From: Psychromonas sp030397575
GTDB taxonomy: Bacteria; Pseudomonadota; Gammaproteobacteria; Enterobacterales; Psychromonadaceae
Strand: one strand, 5' to 3'
Assembly (NCBI RefSeq): GCF_046250175.1
Contig: NZ_CP176468.1
DNA: 64,000 nt
This document shows, piece by piece, positions 17,437 through 25,738 of the stretch. Positions within the stretch are counted from its first letter, which is position 1. Each line of letters starts with the position of its first letter. Below the pieces are notes generated by a model that saw only the letters and a list, made by a program, of their open reading frames with translations, was not told the DNA's origin and did not search any database. The position numbers were made by a program, and so were the translations under genes.

Positions 17437-18333
17437 TTAGTGAGAAATATCTTTAATCATTTGTTGAGTCGCGGTTACTCCACCTACGGTTAAGTACCAT
17501 GCGTTTATATCTAAAAATATCATGCGTTTATTTTGGTAAGCTGGAGTTGCCTTGATTAAATCGTTTTCAAATTGTTCACGTGTTTCACTTTTACCTTTAT
17601 TTACTAATTTATCTCTATCAAGTACAAACAAGTTAGTCGGTTGTGCATCACGAATGAACTCATAAGAAACTAAGTCACCATGGCGGCTATTCTTAATATT
17701 TTTGACTGTTTCTTGGTAGCCAAAGTCTTTGTAAATAGCTGAAAAGCGTGATTTCGCCCCAAAGGCTGAAATATTACCTCCAGAGCTCATGATAGTTAAG
17801 GCATCCACTCTATGTTGCTCATTATGTGATTTAATAGCGCTAATTTGCGTACTAAGTTGTGTAATGGTTTTTTCTACTGCTGGTGATATAGCAAAGAGTT
17901 TACCAATGTTTCTCCATTGAGTTTGTGTACTTTCCCAGTAGGTTTGTTTTTCATCTAAAGCATAAAGTAGTGTTGGTGCGATCTCAGATAACTCTTTGTA
18001 AGATTGTGCACTGCGTGGTCCAACGATAATTAAATCTGGCTTTAAATTATAAATAGCTTCGAAATCCGGTTCAAATAATGAGCCTGAAGACGCTACATTA
18101 TCTTTATCATACTGCGCTAGATAAGGTGGAAATGCTGTTCCTTTGGTCACTGCAATAGGGTGGATACCAAAATAGTCTAGGGTATCTAAAGGTCCTACAC
18201 CGATTACCACCACACGCTCAGGTATATGATCTATCGTTGTTATGCCTAAATTATGTTTAACCGAGACAGTTTCTGCGGTCGTACTTAGGCTAGTTACACA
18301 TAAAAGTAGTAATAATGTTTTTTTAATATTCAT
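17437..18333 (-). CDS. vctP: Periplasmic catecholate-siderophore-binding protein (VctP/CeuE-like)
   Basis: This 298-residue class III binding protein has a signal peptide of about 20 residues (ending TTA before ETVSVKH). His218 (NSRHGD) and Tyr280 (NAWYLTVGG) match in spacing the His/Tyr pair by which CeuE and VctP complete the iron coordination of tetradentate bis-catecholates. R107, R196 and R240 fit the arginine triad of the pocket. It is the first gene of the iron ABC operon and is preceded by a Fur-like site 23-41 bases upstream of the ATG. Use of siderophore breakdown products is inferred from those residues. Confidence 0.9.
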   Translation of the reverse strand: MNIKKTLLLLLCVTSLSTTAETVSVKHNLGITTIDHIPERVVVIGVGPLDTLDYFGIHPIAVTKGTAFPPYLAQYDKDNVASSGSLFEPDFEAIYNLKPDLIIVGPRSAQSYKELSEIAPTLLYALDEKQTYWESTQTQWRNIGKLFAISPAVEKTITQLSTQISAIKSHNEQHRVDALTIMSSGGNISAFGAKSRFSAIYKDFGYQETVKNIKNSRHGDLVSYEFIRDAQPTNLFVLDRDKLVNKGKSETREQFENDLIKATPAYQNKRMIFLDINAWYLTVGGVTATQQMIKDISH

Positions 18334-18355
18334 GACACCTTCAGACTTTGATAGT

Positions 18356-18374
18356 AATGATAATAGTTATTATT
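18356..18374. promoter_or_regulatory. Fur box upstream of vctP
   Basis: AATGATAATAGTTATTATT matches the Fur consensus well (first half TGATAAT exact, second half 5 of 7). It lies just upstream of the vctP ATG on the minus strand, as expected for an iron-repressed uptake operon. Confidence 0.7.
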
Positions 18375-18610
18375 AGTATAATTTTTTTTAGAGCCTAGGT
18401 GCAAGAAAAGTTGTTGTTATATTTTCATTATTAATTTAATTATGTTTTTGTGGTCGATTGAAATTACTTAACTAGTTATAGAGGTGAGTAATAATTGAAT
18501 CTTAGGTCTTTACTATTGTTTACAGGAACCGAGTGCGACCCTTACTGGATATTATTTTTCTTTAAAGTCCCAAAAGGTTTTGGCTTACGAAGTCAAAATT
18601 GTTGAAAGGG
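18375..18610. other. Intergenic stretch before the tRNA array
   Basis: This AT-rich stretch holds the distal promoter region of vctP and the outflow of the tRNA array. No open reading frame, strong hairpin or repeat was recognised in it. Confidence 0.5.
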
Positions 18611-18690
18611 GTGGTCTATAGACCCATTATTTATAGAGAGTCGTGTTTGATGAGCTACTAAGCTGTTGTATATATTAAGCTTAAGACTGA
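18611..18690 (-). pseudogene. Very decayed tRNA-fMet copy (6th relic)
   Basis: Only parts still align with the array unit: GTGGT at the 3' side, an ATTATTTATAGAGAG block and the D-arm remnant TGATGAGCTACTAAGCTG. It is the farthest from the array promoter and the most eroded. Assignment is by alignment by eye and is tentative. Confidence 0.45.
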
Positions 18691-18742
18691 AAATAACATT
18701 AAGTTATGGGGACTTTAGATAAAGGAAGTAATAAATAAGAAG

Positions 18743-18832
18743 TGGTTGCGAGAGCAGGATTTGAACCTACTGCTTTCGCTATTATTTACTGAGAGTTGAG
18801 CCCGACGAGCTACCAAGTTACTTTGAATTAGT
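18743..18832 (-). pseudogene. tRNA-fMet relic (5th)
   Basis: The T-arm and CCA-encoding 3' end are retained, but the anticodon arm is replaced by a 19-base block and the CAT anticodon is lost. The 5' acceptor strand is replaced by TTACTTTGAATTAG-type sequence, so no acceptor stem can form. Extra changes (CTACTGCTTTCGCTATTATTT) show it is more diverged than its neighbours. Confidence 0.75.
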
Positions 18833-18954
18833 TTCTAATATACATTAGCTCTAATTAATTAGATTGCTTTTGAAAGTTTTAATAAAGGGTTTATATAGTT
18901 TGGAGTTGAGTTGATTTTTGATAATAGAGAGTTTAAAAGGTATTAAATAAGAAG

Positions 18955-19044
18955 TGGTTGTCAGAGCAGGATTTGAACCTACGGCCTTCGCCATTGTTTA
19001 CTGAGAGCTGAGCCCGACGAGCTACTAAGCTGCTGCATTTCTCA
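18955..19044 (-). pseudogene. tRNA-fMet relic (4th)
   Basis: It has the same 19-base replacement of the anticodon segment and 5' acceptor decay as the other relics. An additional change (GGTTGTCAGAGC instead of GGTTGCGAGAGC on the + strand) alters the 3' acceptor strand. Length is 90 bases against 77 for the intact genes. Confidence 0.78.
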
Positions 19045-19131
19045 ATTAAATATTTAAAATGAAAATATTATAGCTTTAGATCGATTATTTAATAAGTAAG
19101 TAATGAGTTTTAGGGGTATTTTCATAAGAAG

Positions 19132-19221
19132 TGGTTGCGAGAGCAGGATTTGAACCTACGGCCTTCGCCATTGTTTACTGAGAGTTGAGCCCGACGAGCT
19201 ACTAAGCTGCTGCATTTCTCA
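19132..19221 (-). pseudogene. tRNA-fMet relic (3rd)
   Basis: The 3' half (acceptor, T-arm, CCA) is identical to the working genes, while the anticodon loop holds the shared 19-base block and the 5' acceptor strand reads GCATTTCTCA on the + strand instead of CCATCTCGCG. The downstream spacer is nearly identical to that of the next unit, indicating recent tandem duplication. Confidence 0.8.
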
Positions 19222-19308
19222 ATTAAATATTTAAAATGAAAATATTATAGCTTTAGATGGATTATTTAATAAGTAAGTAATGAGTTTTAGGGGTATTTTC
19301 ATAAGAAG

Positions 19309-19398
19309 TGGTTGCGAGAGCAGGATTTGAACCTACGGCCTTCGTCATTGTTTACTGAGAGTTGAGCCCGACGAGCTACCAAGTTACTTTGAATTAGT
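19309..19398 (-). pseudogene. tRNA-fMet relic (2nd)
   Basis: It carries the shared anticodon-arm lesion and the alternative 5' flank (AAGTTACTTTGAATTAG) also seen in the 5th relic, so these two units derive from one longer repeat. The D-arm is still recognisable (GACGAGCTACCAAG, + strand). Confidence 0.78.
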
Positions 19399-19524
19399 TT
19401 CTAATATACATTAGCTCTAATTAATTAATTAAATTGCTTTTAAAAGTTTTAATAAAGGGTTTATATAGTTTGGAGTTGAGTTGATTTTTGATACTAGGGA
19501 GTTTAAAAGGTGTAAAATAAGAAG

Positions 19525-19614
19525 TGGTTGCGAGAGCAGGATTTGAACCTACGGCCTTCGCCATTGTTTACTTAGGGTTGAGTCTGACGAGCTACTAAGC
19601 TGCTGCATTTCTCA
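19525..19614 (-). pseudogene. tRNA-fMet relic (1st, nearest the intact genes)
   Basis: It shows the same replaced anticodon segment, with further drift (CTTAGGGTTGAGTCTGACG where other relics have CTGAGAGTTGAGCCCGACG). The 3' acceptor strand and T-arm are intact. It cannot form a tRNA anticodon arm and lacks CAT. Confidence 0.8.
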
Positions 19615-19701
19615 ATTAAATATTTAAAATGAAAATATTATAGCTTTAGATGGATTATTTAATAAGTAAGTAATGAGTTTTAGGGGTATTTTCATAAGAA
19701 G

Positions 19702-19778
<77 letters not shown>

Positions 19779-19821
19779 TCCGATATTTTAAATATTTTAA
19801 CTTAAGCTTCTTAAAAAGAAG

Positions 19822-19898
<77 letters not shown>

Positions 19899-19939
19899 TC
19901 CGATACTTTAAATATTCACTTAAACTTCTTAAAAAGAAG

Positions 19940-20016
<77 letters not shown>

Positions 20017-20059
20017 TCCGATACTTTAAATATTTTACTTAAACTTCTTAAAAAGAAGT

Positions 20060-20136
<77 letters not shown>

Positions 20137-20170
20137 TCCGTTTAAGTGCGGCGAATGATATAGAGATCAC

Positions 20171-20176
20171 ATTATA
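20171..20176 (-). promoter_or_regulatory. -10 box of the tRNA-fMet array promoter
   Basis: On the minus strand this reads TATAAT. It lies 35 bases upstream of the first tRNA and is followed by a GC-rich CGCCGC stretch nearer the tRNA. No good -35 was recognised. It is the only clear promoter element seen for the array. Confidence 0.6.
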
Positions 20177-20348
20177 ATGCAAGTGTTATTTAGAGAAAAT
20201 AAGCAAATCAAGTGCCAGTTGCTTAAAGAATGGACTAATTGTTGTTTTTTAAACATATTAGGTGCTTATTTGAACTGTTAATATCAAAGTTAGGATAATC
20301 TGGTTATTTTCTATTTAGCTAAATGAAGTGATGTAATAGCAAGTCTGA

Positions 20349-20479
20349 AACGCCATTTGTTTTATAGTGCTGATAGCTTGTTCGGTAAATGCACGATCTA
20401 TTTTATGCACTGTATAGTTATTAACCTTCAAAGTATTGCCATCACACTATCATGTTAAGTACAGCACTTTTATGGCGTT
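20349..20479. repeat. Long imperfect inverted repeat upstream of the tRNA array
   Basis: AACGCCAT (20349-20356) and AGTGCTG (20366-20372) recur in inverted order as CAGCACT (20462-20468) and ATGGCGTT (20472-20479). The roughly 90 bases between hold no gene. This could be a decayed small mobile element or a structured leader. The rest of the 20137-20576 gap shows only the array promoter and the AGAGGT ribosome site of the next gene. Confidence 0.45.
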
Positions 20480-20576
20480 ATAGCGTATTATAGTAATACA
20501 TATAACAGTTGTTAATTGATAGTAGACCATTTGATTACCAGCGTATTTCACTTATTTTATTTATGTAGAGGTCAAT

Positions 20577-20924
20577 ATGGACAGCAATGGTTCTAAACCT
20601 GGCGATTCAGTTCTTCGTGATTTAACCGGATTTATGCCAAAGGCATTTGTTATTATTATTGTCGTAGCTTATATGTCAATTCTAACCATTCCGCCCGTTG
20701 TGCAATCATTAGGCTTGCCGGCTTTACCCGTGGTTTTGGGTATCATGTGTATTCAATATGCATTGCTATTTTATGTCGGTAAAATTCATGGTGATGGCAT
20801 TTTAAAAACCATGAGAAATAATGGTTTTATTGGTTGGTTAATGTGGTTAGCGCTGGTTTGTATGTTAATGCTACCTATTATCCACTTATTAACGCTTGTT
20901 GGCGTTATTCAAACGGGCCTTTAA
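20577..20924 (+). CDS. Small inner-membrane protein of unknown function
   Basis: This 115-residue protein has a polar N-terminus (MDSNGSKPGDSVLRDL) and three clear hydrophobic segments at about 21-43, 49-67 and 81-112, with a short charged loop (GKIHGDGILKTMRNNG) before the last. AGAGGT stands 7 bases before the ATG. It is monocistronic, with a hairpin terminator 25 bases after the stop. I do not recognise the family. Neighbours (tRNA array, Bax-like gene) give no clue to function. Coding status rests on the ribosome site, clean transmembrane pattern and terminator. Confidence 0.7.
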   Translation: MDSNGSKPGDSVLRDLTGFMPKAFVIIIVVAYMSILTIPPVVQSLGLPALPVVLGIMCIQYALLFYVGKIHGDGILKTMRNNGFIGWLMWLALVCMLMLPIIHLLTLVGVIQTGL

Positions 20925-20949
20925 ATTAGTTGTTTTATAAAAATTTGAG

Positions 20950-20980
20950 AAGGTAACATGATAAATTTATTTGTTACCTT
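20950..20980 (+). terminator. Terminator after the small membrane protein gene
   Basis: AAGGTAACA (20950-20958) pairs perfectly with TGTTACCTT (20972-20980), followed by a T-rich GTTCCTTTT. Confidence 0.65.
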
Positions 20981-21152
20981 GTTCCTTTTCGAGTAATCTC
21001 CTGCCCTTATTTAACAAGCACTGCATTAATTCATCTCATTATTAAGTCTACTCATCTCATTTTATCGTTTAAAACTACGTAGAATTACGACTTGATCGTT
21101 TCTTTGTTGAATTTCGTATCAAAATAAATGTACAAAATTGGAAACTTACATT

Positions 21153-22049
21153 ATGAAAAAATTGCTAGTTATTACTTTAATGGCTTTGTTGTTTATTTCA
21201 GCTTGTTCTGAGAATACTTCGCCAGCAGACAAACTAATGTCTAACCCTAAAGAAGTGAAAATCACCTCTTTAGAAGACCTCGATGCGGTGTTTACGGAGC
21301 TTCATTACACTCAAGAAGATTGGGATAAAGGTGATAAAGAAGTACCAAGGCTAACTTTTGAGAAAGTGAATCCTAAATGGCAAGAAATATCAGAAAATAT
21401 GCCAGTCGAAAATAAGAAAACCATTTTTTTACGTTTGATGCTGCCATTAGTGCTTGTTTCTAATGAGCGTATTCTACAAGAGCGTGAAATTGTTAAGTCT
21501 GCAAAATTAACTTCTAAAGAGCTTATCGCAATAGGTGTGAAATATAAGGTAGTAGATAAAGGTGCTGACAGCTTAACTAAGCAGCAGCAACAGGATCTGC
21601 TAACGCGCGTTAATACAATTCCTCCATCATTAGCGCTAGCACAAGCAGCAGAAGAGAGTGCTTGGGGGACTTCGCGCTTTGCACATGAAGGTAATGCTTT
21701 CTTCGGGCAGTGGGATTTTAGCGGTAACGGCATAAAACCAAAGCAACAACGTACTGAGTTAGGTAACTATGGAATTAAACGTTTTGATAGCCCGTTAGCT
21801 TCAGTGGAAGGGTACATGTTAAATATTAACTCTACCTCTGCTTACCAATCATTGCGTGATTTAAGAGCGAAAGAAGTGGCTGCAGGTAAAACATACTCAG
21901 GCACTTTATTGGCTGGCACGCTTATTAAATATTCTGAGCGCGGACAAGCTTATATTGATGGGTTACGTCATTTAATTAGTTATAACAAACTTGGATTAAC
22001 TGATGATACTTATTTATCGAATAATAAATTAGTGCATTTGGTGTATTAA
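21153..22049 (+). CDS. bax: Bax-like glucosaminidase lipoprotein
   Basis: The product is 298 residues from the ATG at 21153, chosen over an in-frame TTG at 21138 because a lipoprotein signal then begins directly (MKKLLVITLMALLFISAC), with GGAA 9 bases upstream. The lipobox ISAC predicts outer-membrane anchoring through Cys18. The C-terminal half has the glucosaminidase fold with the catalytic-type glutamate region AQAAEESAWGTSRFA, then GNAFFGQW, as in E. coli Bax and FlgJ-type enzymes. It would cut peptidoglycan glycan chains. Monocistronic; the role in wall growth is inferred from the family. Confidence 0.85.
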   Translation: MKKLLVITLMALLFISACSENTSPADKLMSNPKEVKITSLEDLDAVFTELHYTQEDWDKGDKEVPRLTFEKVNPKWQEISENMPVENKKTIFLRLMLPLVLVSNERILQEREIVKSAKLTSKELIAIGVKYKVVDKGADSLTKQQQQDLLTRVNTIPPSLALAQAAEESAWGTSRFAHEGNAFFGQWDFSGNGIKPKQQRTELGNYGIKRFDSPLASVEGYMLNINSTSAYQSLRDLRAKEVAAGKTYSGTLLAGTLIKYSERGQAYIDGLRHLISYNKLGLTDDTYLSNNKLVHLVY

Positions 22050-22279
22050 TTCACACCAGTTAGTCATTTTACTAAGGTTAACAATACGATTTAACGAGAT
22101 AGGCTTGGGGGAAGTGATGTTAAAACCCCAACTTAACTCAATTTTTTTGACAATTATTATCACTAGCGTTTGCATCTGATCACGGTTTTCAGCGGCATCT
22201 ACATGAAGAAGAGTAATTTCAACTAAGCTTACTCGCTGAATTAGTTAGTTATTTCAAGTTTACGAGCAAGGAAGAGATT

Positions 22280-23539
22280 ATGAGCAGAAGGGCAAACTGC
22301 AATAAAATTTTTAAACAAACCATACTAATGGGGTTTTTAACAGCTACTACACTACAAGTTAACGCGGCTGGTTTTCAATTAAATGCACAATCAGCAACTG
22401 GGCTGGGACGTGCTTTTGCTGGTGATGCAGTTATTGCAGATAACGCCTCTGTAATGGCTAGGAATGCCGCGGCTATGGCTTTATTTGAAAAAAAATCACT
22501 ATCATTGGGGCTTATAATATTAGAAACAGATATCAGTGTGGAAGATGGAACGTATTCGAGTAATGTTACAGGATATAGTGGAAGTTCTAACTACGACGAT
22601 GCTGGTGGATTATCCGTTATCCCTAATATCCACGCTATATTTCCTTTGAATGAAAAAGTTACCGTGGGTGTTAATTTATACACAAATTTTGGAACTAGAA
22701 CTGACTTTGATGATTCGTTTACAGGTGGCGAATATGGTGGTTATACCGATGTTGAAAGCCTTAATTTAGGCTTTGCTATTTCATACCGCCTTGACAACCA
22801 ATGGAGTATTGGTGGCGGGCTAGACGTTATTTACGGAATAGGTAAATTAGAAAGAGATGTATACTTCTATTCGCCTGTCGATGGGTCTGTGTTAGGAACA
22901 ACTGAAGCCCTAGATGCAGATGTGAATGGCTTTGGCTTAGGGTTTAATGTTGGTGTTGTGTATGAGCTGAATGAGAATAACCGTTTTGGTTTATCTTATC
23001 GCTATAGCCCTGATTTAAAAGTAAAAGGTGAAGTGAGCTTTGATGGTTCAACTACTGATGGCGATACATTAACCTTAGGATTGCCTGATATGGCAGAGTT
23101 TTCAGGTTACCACCGCATTAAAGATACACAATATGCCGTGCATTACAGTGTGCAATGGATAGGCTGGTCTTCATTCGACACTTTAGAGTCAGATACTTAC
23201 GGTACAATTAGTAATTACCAATGGAAAGATGCGATGCACTTTGCAATTGGTGGTACGTACTACTTAAACGAAACGTGGACATTACGCACTGGCTATTTAT
23301 ATGACCAAAGTGCTCAGGATGAGGTGACCTCTATTTCAGTGCCGGATTCAGATAGGCAATGGTTTTCTGCTGGAGTGACTTACCACTTTTCAAAGAATGC
23401 TAATGTAGATCTTGGCGGGACTTATTTATTAGGCCAAACCGTTGAAGTAAATGAAGAAACTACTGGTGTATCTTCAATCACAGGAACAACCCAAGCTAAT
23501 GCAATCCTTGTTGCACTTCAATACAGCCACCAATTTTAA
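22280..23539 (+). CDS. fadL: FadL-type outer-membrane long-chain fatty acid transporter
   Basis: This 419-residue protein has a signal peptide of about 29 residues ending VNAAG, then the family's N-terminal hatch sequence with SATGLGRAFAGDAV and NAAAM. The rest is a beta-barrel pattern ending with aromatic YSHQF. It moves long-chain fatty acids or other hydrophobic compounds across the outer membrane. GGAAG stands before the ATG, and TTGACA at about 22147 upstream may be part of its promoter. A strong bidirectional terminator separates it from rnfH. Substrate choice within the FadL/TodX family cannot be told. Confidence 0.9.
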   Translation: MSRRANCNKIFKQTILMGFLTATTLQVNAAGFQLNAQSATGLGRAFAGDAVIADNASVMARNAAAMALFEKKSLSLGLIILETDISVEDGTYSSNVTGYSGSSNYDDAGGLSVIPNIHAIFPLNEKVTVGVNLYTNFGTRTDFDDSFTGGEYGGYTDVESLNLGFAISYRLDNQWSIGGGLDVIYGIGKLERDVYFYSPVDGSVLGTTEALDADVNGFGLGFNVGVVYELNENNRFGLSYRYSPDLKVKGEVSFDGSTTDGDTLTLGLPDMAEFSGYHRIKDTQYAVHYSVQWIGWSSFDTLESDTYGTISNYQWKDAMHFAIGGTYYLNETWTLRTGYLYDQSAQDEVTSISVPDSDRQWFSAGVTYHFSKNANVDLGGTYLLGQTVEVNEETTGVSSITGTTQANAILVALQYSHQF

Positions 23540-23558
23540 TTTTTAATGATTGAATTAA

Positions 23559-23610
23559 AAAGCGCTGAGTGAAACGAAATAACCTTTGGTTTCACTCAGC
23601 GCTTTGTTGT
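23559..23610. terminator. Bidirectional terminator between fadL and rnfH
   Basis: A 16-bp perfect stem (AAAGCGCTGAGTGAAA, 23559-23574, with 23590-23605) has a 15-base loop. It serves both convergent genes. Confidence 0.85.
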
Positions 23611-23628
23611 TTTTAATATTTATTTCAC

Positions 23629-23928
23629 TTAGCTTTTATTTGCCTGTTGCGCTCTTTCCGCACGTAGTTTACGCATCTCTTTCGGGTCAGCAATCAATGG
23701 TCGGTATATTTCTATGCGATCACCTTGCTTAACCGTGCTTTCTAATTTGTCTGGCTTGCTAAAAATACCAACAGTAGCTTCACTGGGAATGATTTCAGGA
23801 AAGTGTTTAACAATACCTGATAGCTTTATGGCATGTTCAATGGTTGTGCCAGTAGGCACTTTTAACGAGAGTAATACTTGCTTATGTGGCAAACCATAAA
23901 CTACTTCTATGTCGATTAATTCATTCAT
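23629..23928 (-). CDS. rnfH: RnfH family protein (RatB)
   Basis: This 99-residue protein of the RnfH/UPF0125 family has a ubiquitin-like fold. IEVVYGLPHKQVLLSLKVP begins the fold and IYRPLIADPKEMRKLRAER is the conserved C-terminal motif. It follows ratA by 31 bases in a two-gene unit, the same pairing as E. coli ratA-ratB. The exact function is unsettled in the family. The ATG at 23928 has AAGGT about 9 bases upstream. It ends just before the terminator shared with fadL. Confidence 0.9.
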   Translation of the reverse strand: MNELIDIEVVYGLPHKQVLLSLKVPTGTTIEHAIKLSGIVKHFPEIIPSEATVGIFSKPDKLESTVKQGDRIEIYRPLIADPKEMRKLRAERAQQANKS

Positions 23929-23959
23929 TAATTCAATACCTTAACTTAATATCTTAACA

Positions 23960-24397
23960 TTAACGATTGCCGTAAACCGTTTTTGCTCTATTTGAAAACG
24001 ACTTTACCATTGACCCGATTAGTTCATGGAAAATACGGCCAAAGGCCAGCTCTACAATAGAGCTACTGAATTCAAATTGTAGATCTAAACTGACTTTACA
24101 AGCTTGATCATCTAATGCTGTAAAGGTCCAACCGCCCGTTAAATGTTTAAAAGGGCCTTCCACTAAATTCATACTGATTGATTTAGCTGGGATTAATGTG
24201 TTTTCTGTAATGAATGTTTGACCAATACCTGCTTTAGAAACTTTAATTGATGCTTTCATGGTATCCGCTTCATCGACTAATATTTCCGTCGCGCTGCAAC
24301 CAGGCAAAAACTCAGGATAAGCATTCACATCGTTTACTAATTGATACATTTCTTGTGCGCTATACATCAACAATGCGCTTCGTGATACTTCAGCCAT
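23960..24397 (-). CDS. ratA: RatA, START/polyketide-cyclase-like ubiquinone-binding family protein
   Basis: This 145-residue protein is of the SRPBCC (COQ10/RatA) family: it starts MAEVSRSALLMYSAQEMYQL and carries the FLPGCSATEIL motif of the hydrophobic pocket. E. coli RatA binds 70S subunits in one report, while its eukaryotic relatives bind coenzyme Q; both roles are possible. The gene is divergent from smpB with a 160-base spacer, a highly conserved gammaproteobacterial arrangement. GGGGTG precedes the ATG. Confidence 0.9.
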   Translation of the reverse strand: MAEVSRSALLMYSAQEMYQLVNDVNAYPEFLPGCSATEILVDEADTMKASIKVSKAGIGQTFITENTLIPAKSISMNLVEGPFKHLTGGWTFTALDDQACKVSLDLQFEFSSSIVELAFGRIFHELIGSMVKSFSNRAKTVYGNR

Positions 24398-24557
24398 GTT
24401 TCACCCCATTTAAAAAATAGCATATTACACGATGCATTCGTCGAACTGAAAAAAAACCGATAAAATTAGCGAATAAAATAAGAAAAATGCTTGCGAATGA
24501 GTGACTTTTCGACAAATCAAATAGCCATTTAAAAAAACAAACTTTATAATGGAGTCT

Positions 24558-25043
24558 ATGGCTAAAAAAAATTCAAAATCAAAAAACAACGATAATACGA
24601 TTGCACGCAATAAACGTGCTTCTCATGAGTATCACTTAGAGGAACGTTTTGAAGCGGGACTTGAGTTACAAGGTTGGGAAGTTAAAACGTTACGTGCAGG
24701 TAAAGCAAATATTGCAGATAGCTACATTTTCTTAAAAAATGGAGAAGCTTGGTTACTTAATGCAACATTTCCACCATTGATTGCAGCATCATCTCATGTT
24801 GTTTGTGATCCTTTACGTTACCGCAAACTGCTACTTAAGCGTCGAGAGCTTGATAACTTGGTTGGTAAAGTAGAGCGTCAAGGTTATTCAATTATCCCTG
24901 TATCGCTATACTGGAAAAAAGCCTGGGTTAAAATCTCCTTTGCTTTAGCAAAAGGTAAACAGGATCATGATAAGCGTAATGACGTTAAAGATCGTGAGTG
25001 GAAAGTACAAAAAGAGCGCATGATGAAGCATGACGCTCGATAA
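24558..25043 (+). CDS. smpB: SsrA-binding protein SmpB
   Basis: This 161-residue basic RNA-binding protein delivers tmRNA to stalled ribosomes. It aligns with family members through NKRASHEYHLEERFEAGLEL, the WEVKTLRAGKANI core and the basic C-terminal tail (DVKDREWKVQKERMMK) that enters the empty mRNA channel. The ATG at 24558 is chosen by homology (family proteins start M-x-KK); an in-frame ATG at 24549 is also possible, since GGAG sits only 3 bases before 24558. The tmRNA gene follows 94 bases later on the same strand, so partner and RNA are adjacent. Confidence 0.96.
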   Translation: MAKKNSKSKNNDNTIARNKRASHEYHLEERFEAGLELQGWEVKTLRAGKANIADSYIFLKNGEAWLLNATFPPLIAASSHVVCDPLRYRKLLLKRRELDNLVGKVERQGYSIIPVSLYWKKAWVKISFALAKGKQDHDKRNDVKDREWKVQKERMMKHDAR

Positions 25044-25137
25044 ATGAGCAACTGGCACGTTATTTGTTAGATAATACTATCTTGATGCAAATAGCTTTGT
25101 TAGACTCAACATGTTGGTAATTTATTACTAACCATCT

Positions 25138-25492
25138 GGGGATGATTTAGGACTCGACGAGATTCATGAAACCCAAGGTGCATGCCGAGGTGACGGCTGG
25201 CCTCGTAAAAAGCCGTCAAAGTTATAGTTGCAAACGACGATAACTACGCTCTAGCAGCTTAGGCTAGCTAGCCTTCCACCCACGTTTCTCCTATGGGCAG
25301 GGATTCGGAAGGTCATTTACATTTGGATAGCGAGGGAACCTTGTTCGAGGGTGAACCGCGAAATAGTATCGAACTCGCTCTTTGCAATCCTGTCTGTCGG
25401 AGTGTCGAGAGTTAATCTAAAGATAGACTAAGCATGTAGTACCGAGGACGTAGGCTTTTCGGACGGGGGTTCGACTCCCCCCATCTCCACCA
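25138..25492 (+). ncRNA. ssrA: Transfer-messenger RNA
   Basis: The 355-base one-piece tmRNA begins GGGGATGATTTAGGACTCG and ends in CATCTCCACCA with encoded CCA; the acceptor stem GGGGATG/CATCTCC includes the conserved G-U wobble. The tag frame starts at the resume codon GCA (25230) and reads ANDDNYALAA before TAG (25260-25262); the E. coli tag differs by one residue (ANDENYALAA). The tRNA-like 3' half (CGGGGGTTCGACTCCCC T-arm) is present. A strong terminator follows. Confidence 0.98.
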
Positions 25493-25499
25493 CCTACTG

Positions 25500-25537
25500 A
25501 AAAAGGCTGATTTCTTAACGGATTTCAGCCTTTTTTG
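25500..25537 (+). terminator. tmRNA terminator
   Basis: The AAAAAGGCTGA and TCAGCCTTTTTT arms form a strong hairpin ending in six T's, beginning 8 bases after the tmRNA 3' end. Confidence 0.92.
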
Positions 25538-25738
25538 TATCTGTAAGTTTTTTTAACATGTTAATTACTAGTTTCCTGGTTGTTATTTGACTAAGAGTAC
25601 AAAGGTTTAGACAGAGAGTGTGGCCTTTTATCATAGACTGGGACGTCATTAAGTGAGGAGAGCAAACTCTTATTTACCTTGATTCGCGTTCTATTGTATT
25701 GATAACTAATCGAGAGAATGAGCTTATTTCAGTAAAAC

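Noticed and set aside
24425..24610. A minus-strand 61-codon frame between ratA and smpB
   Set aside because: It overlaps the smpB start on the opposite strand, is Phe-rich because of A-runs, and looks like a shadow.
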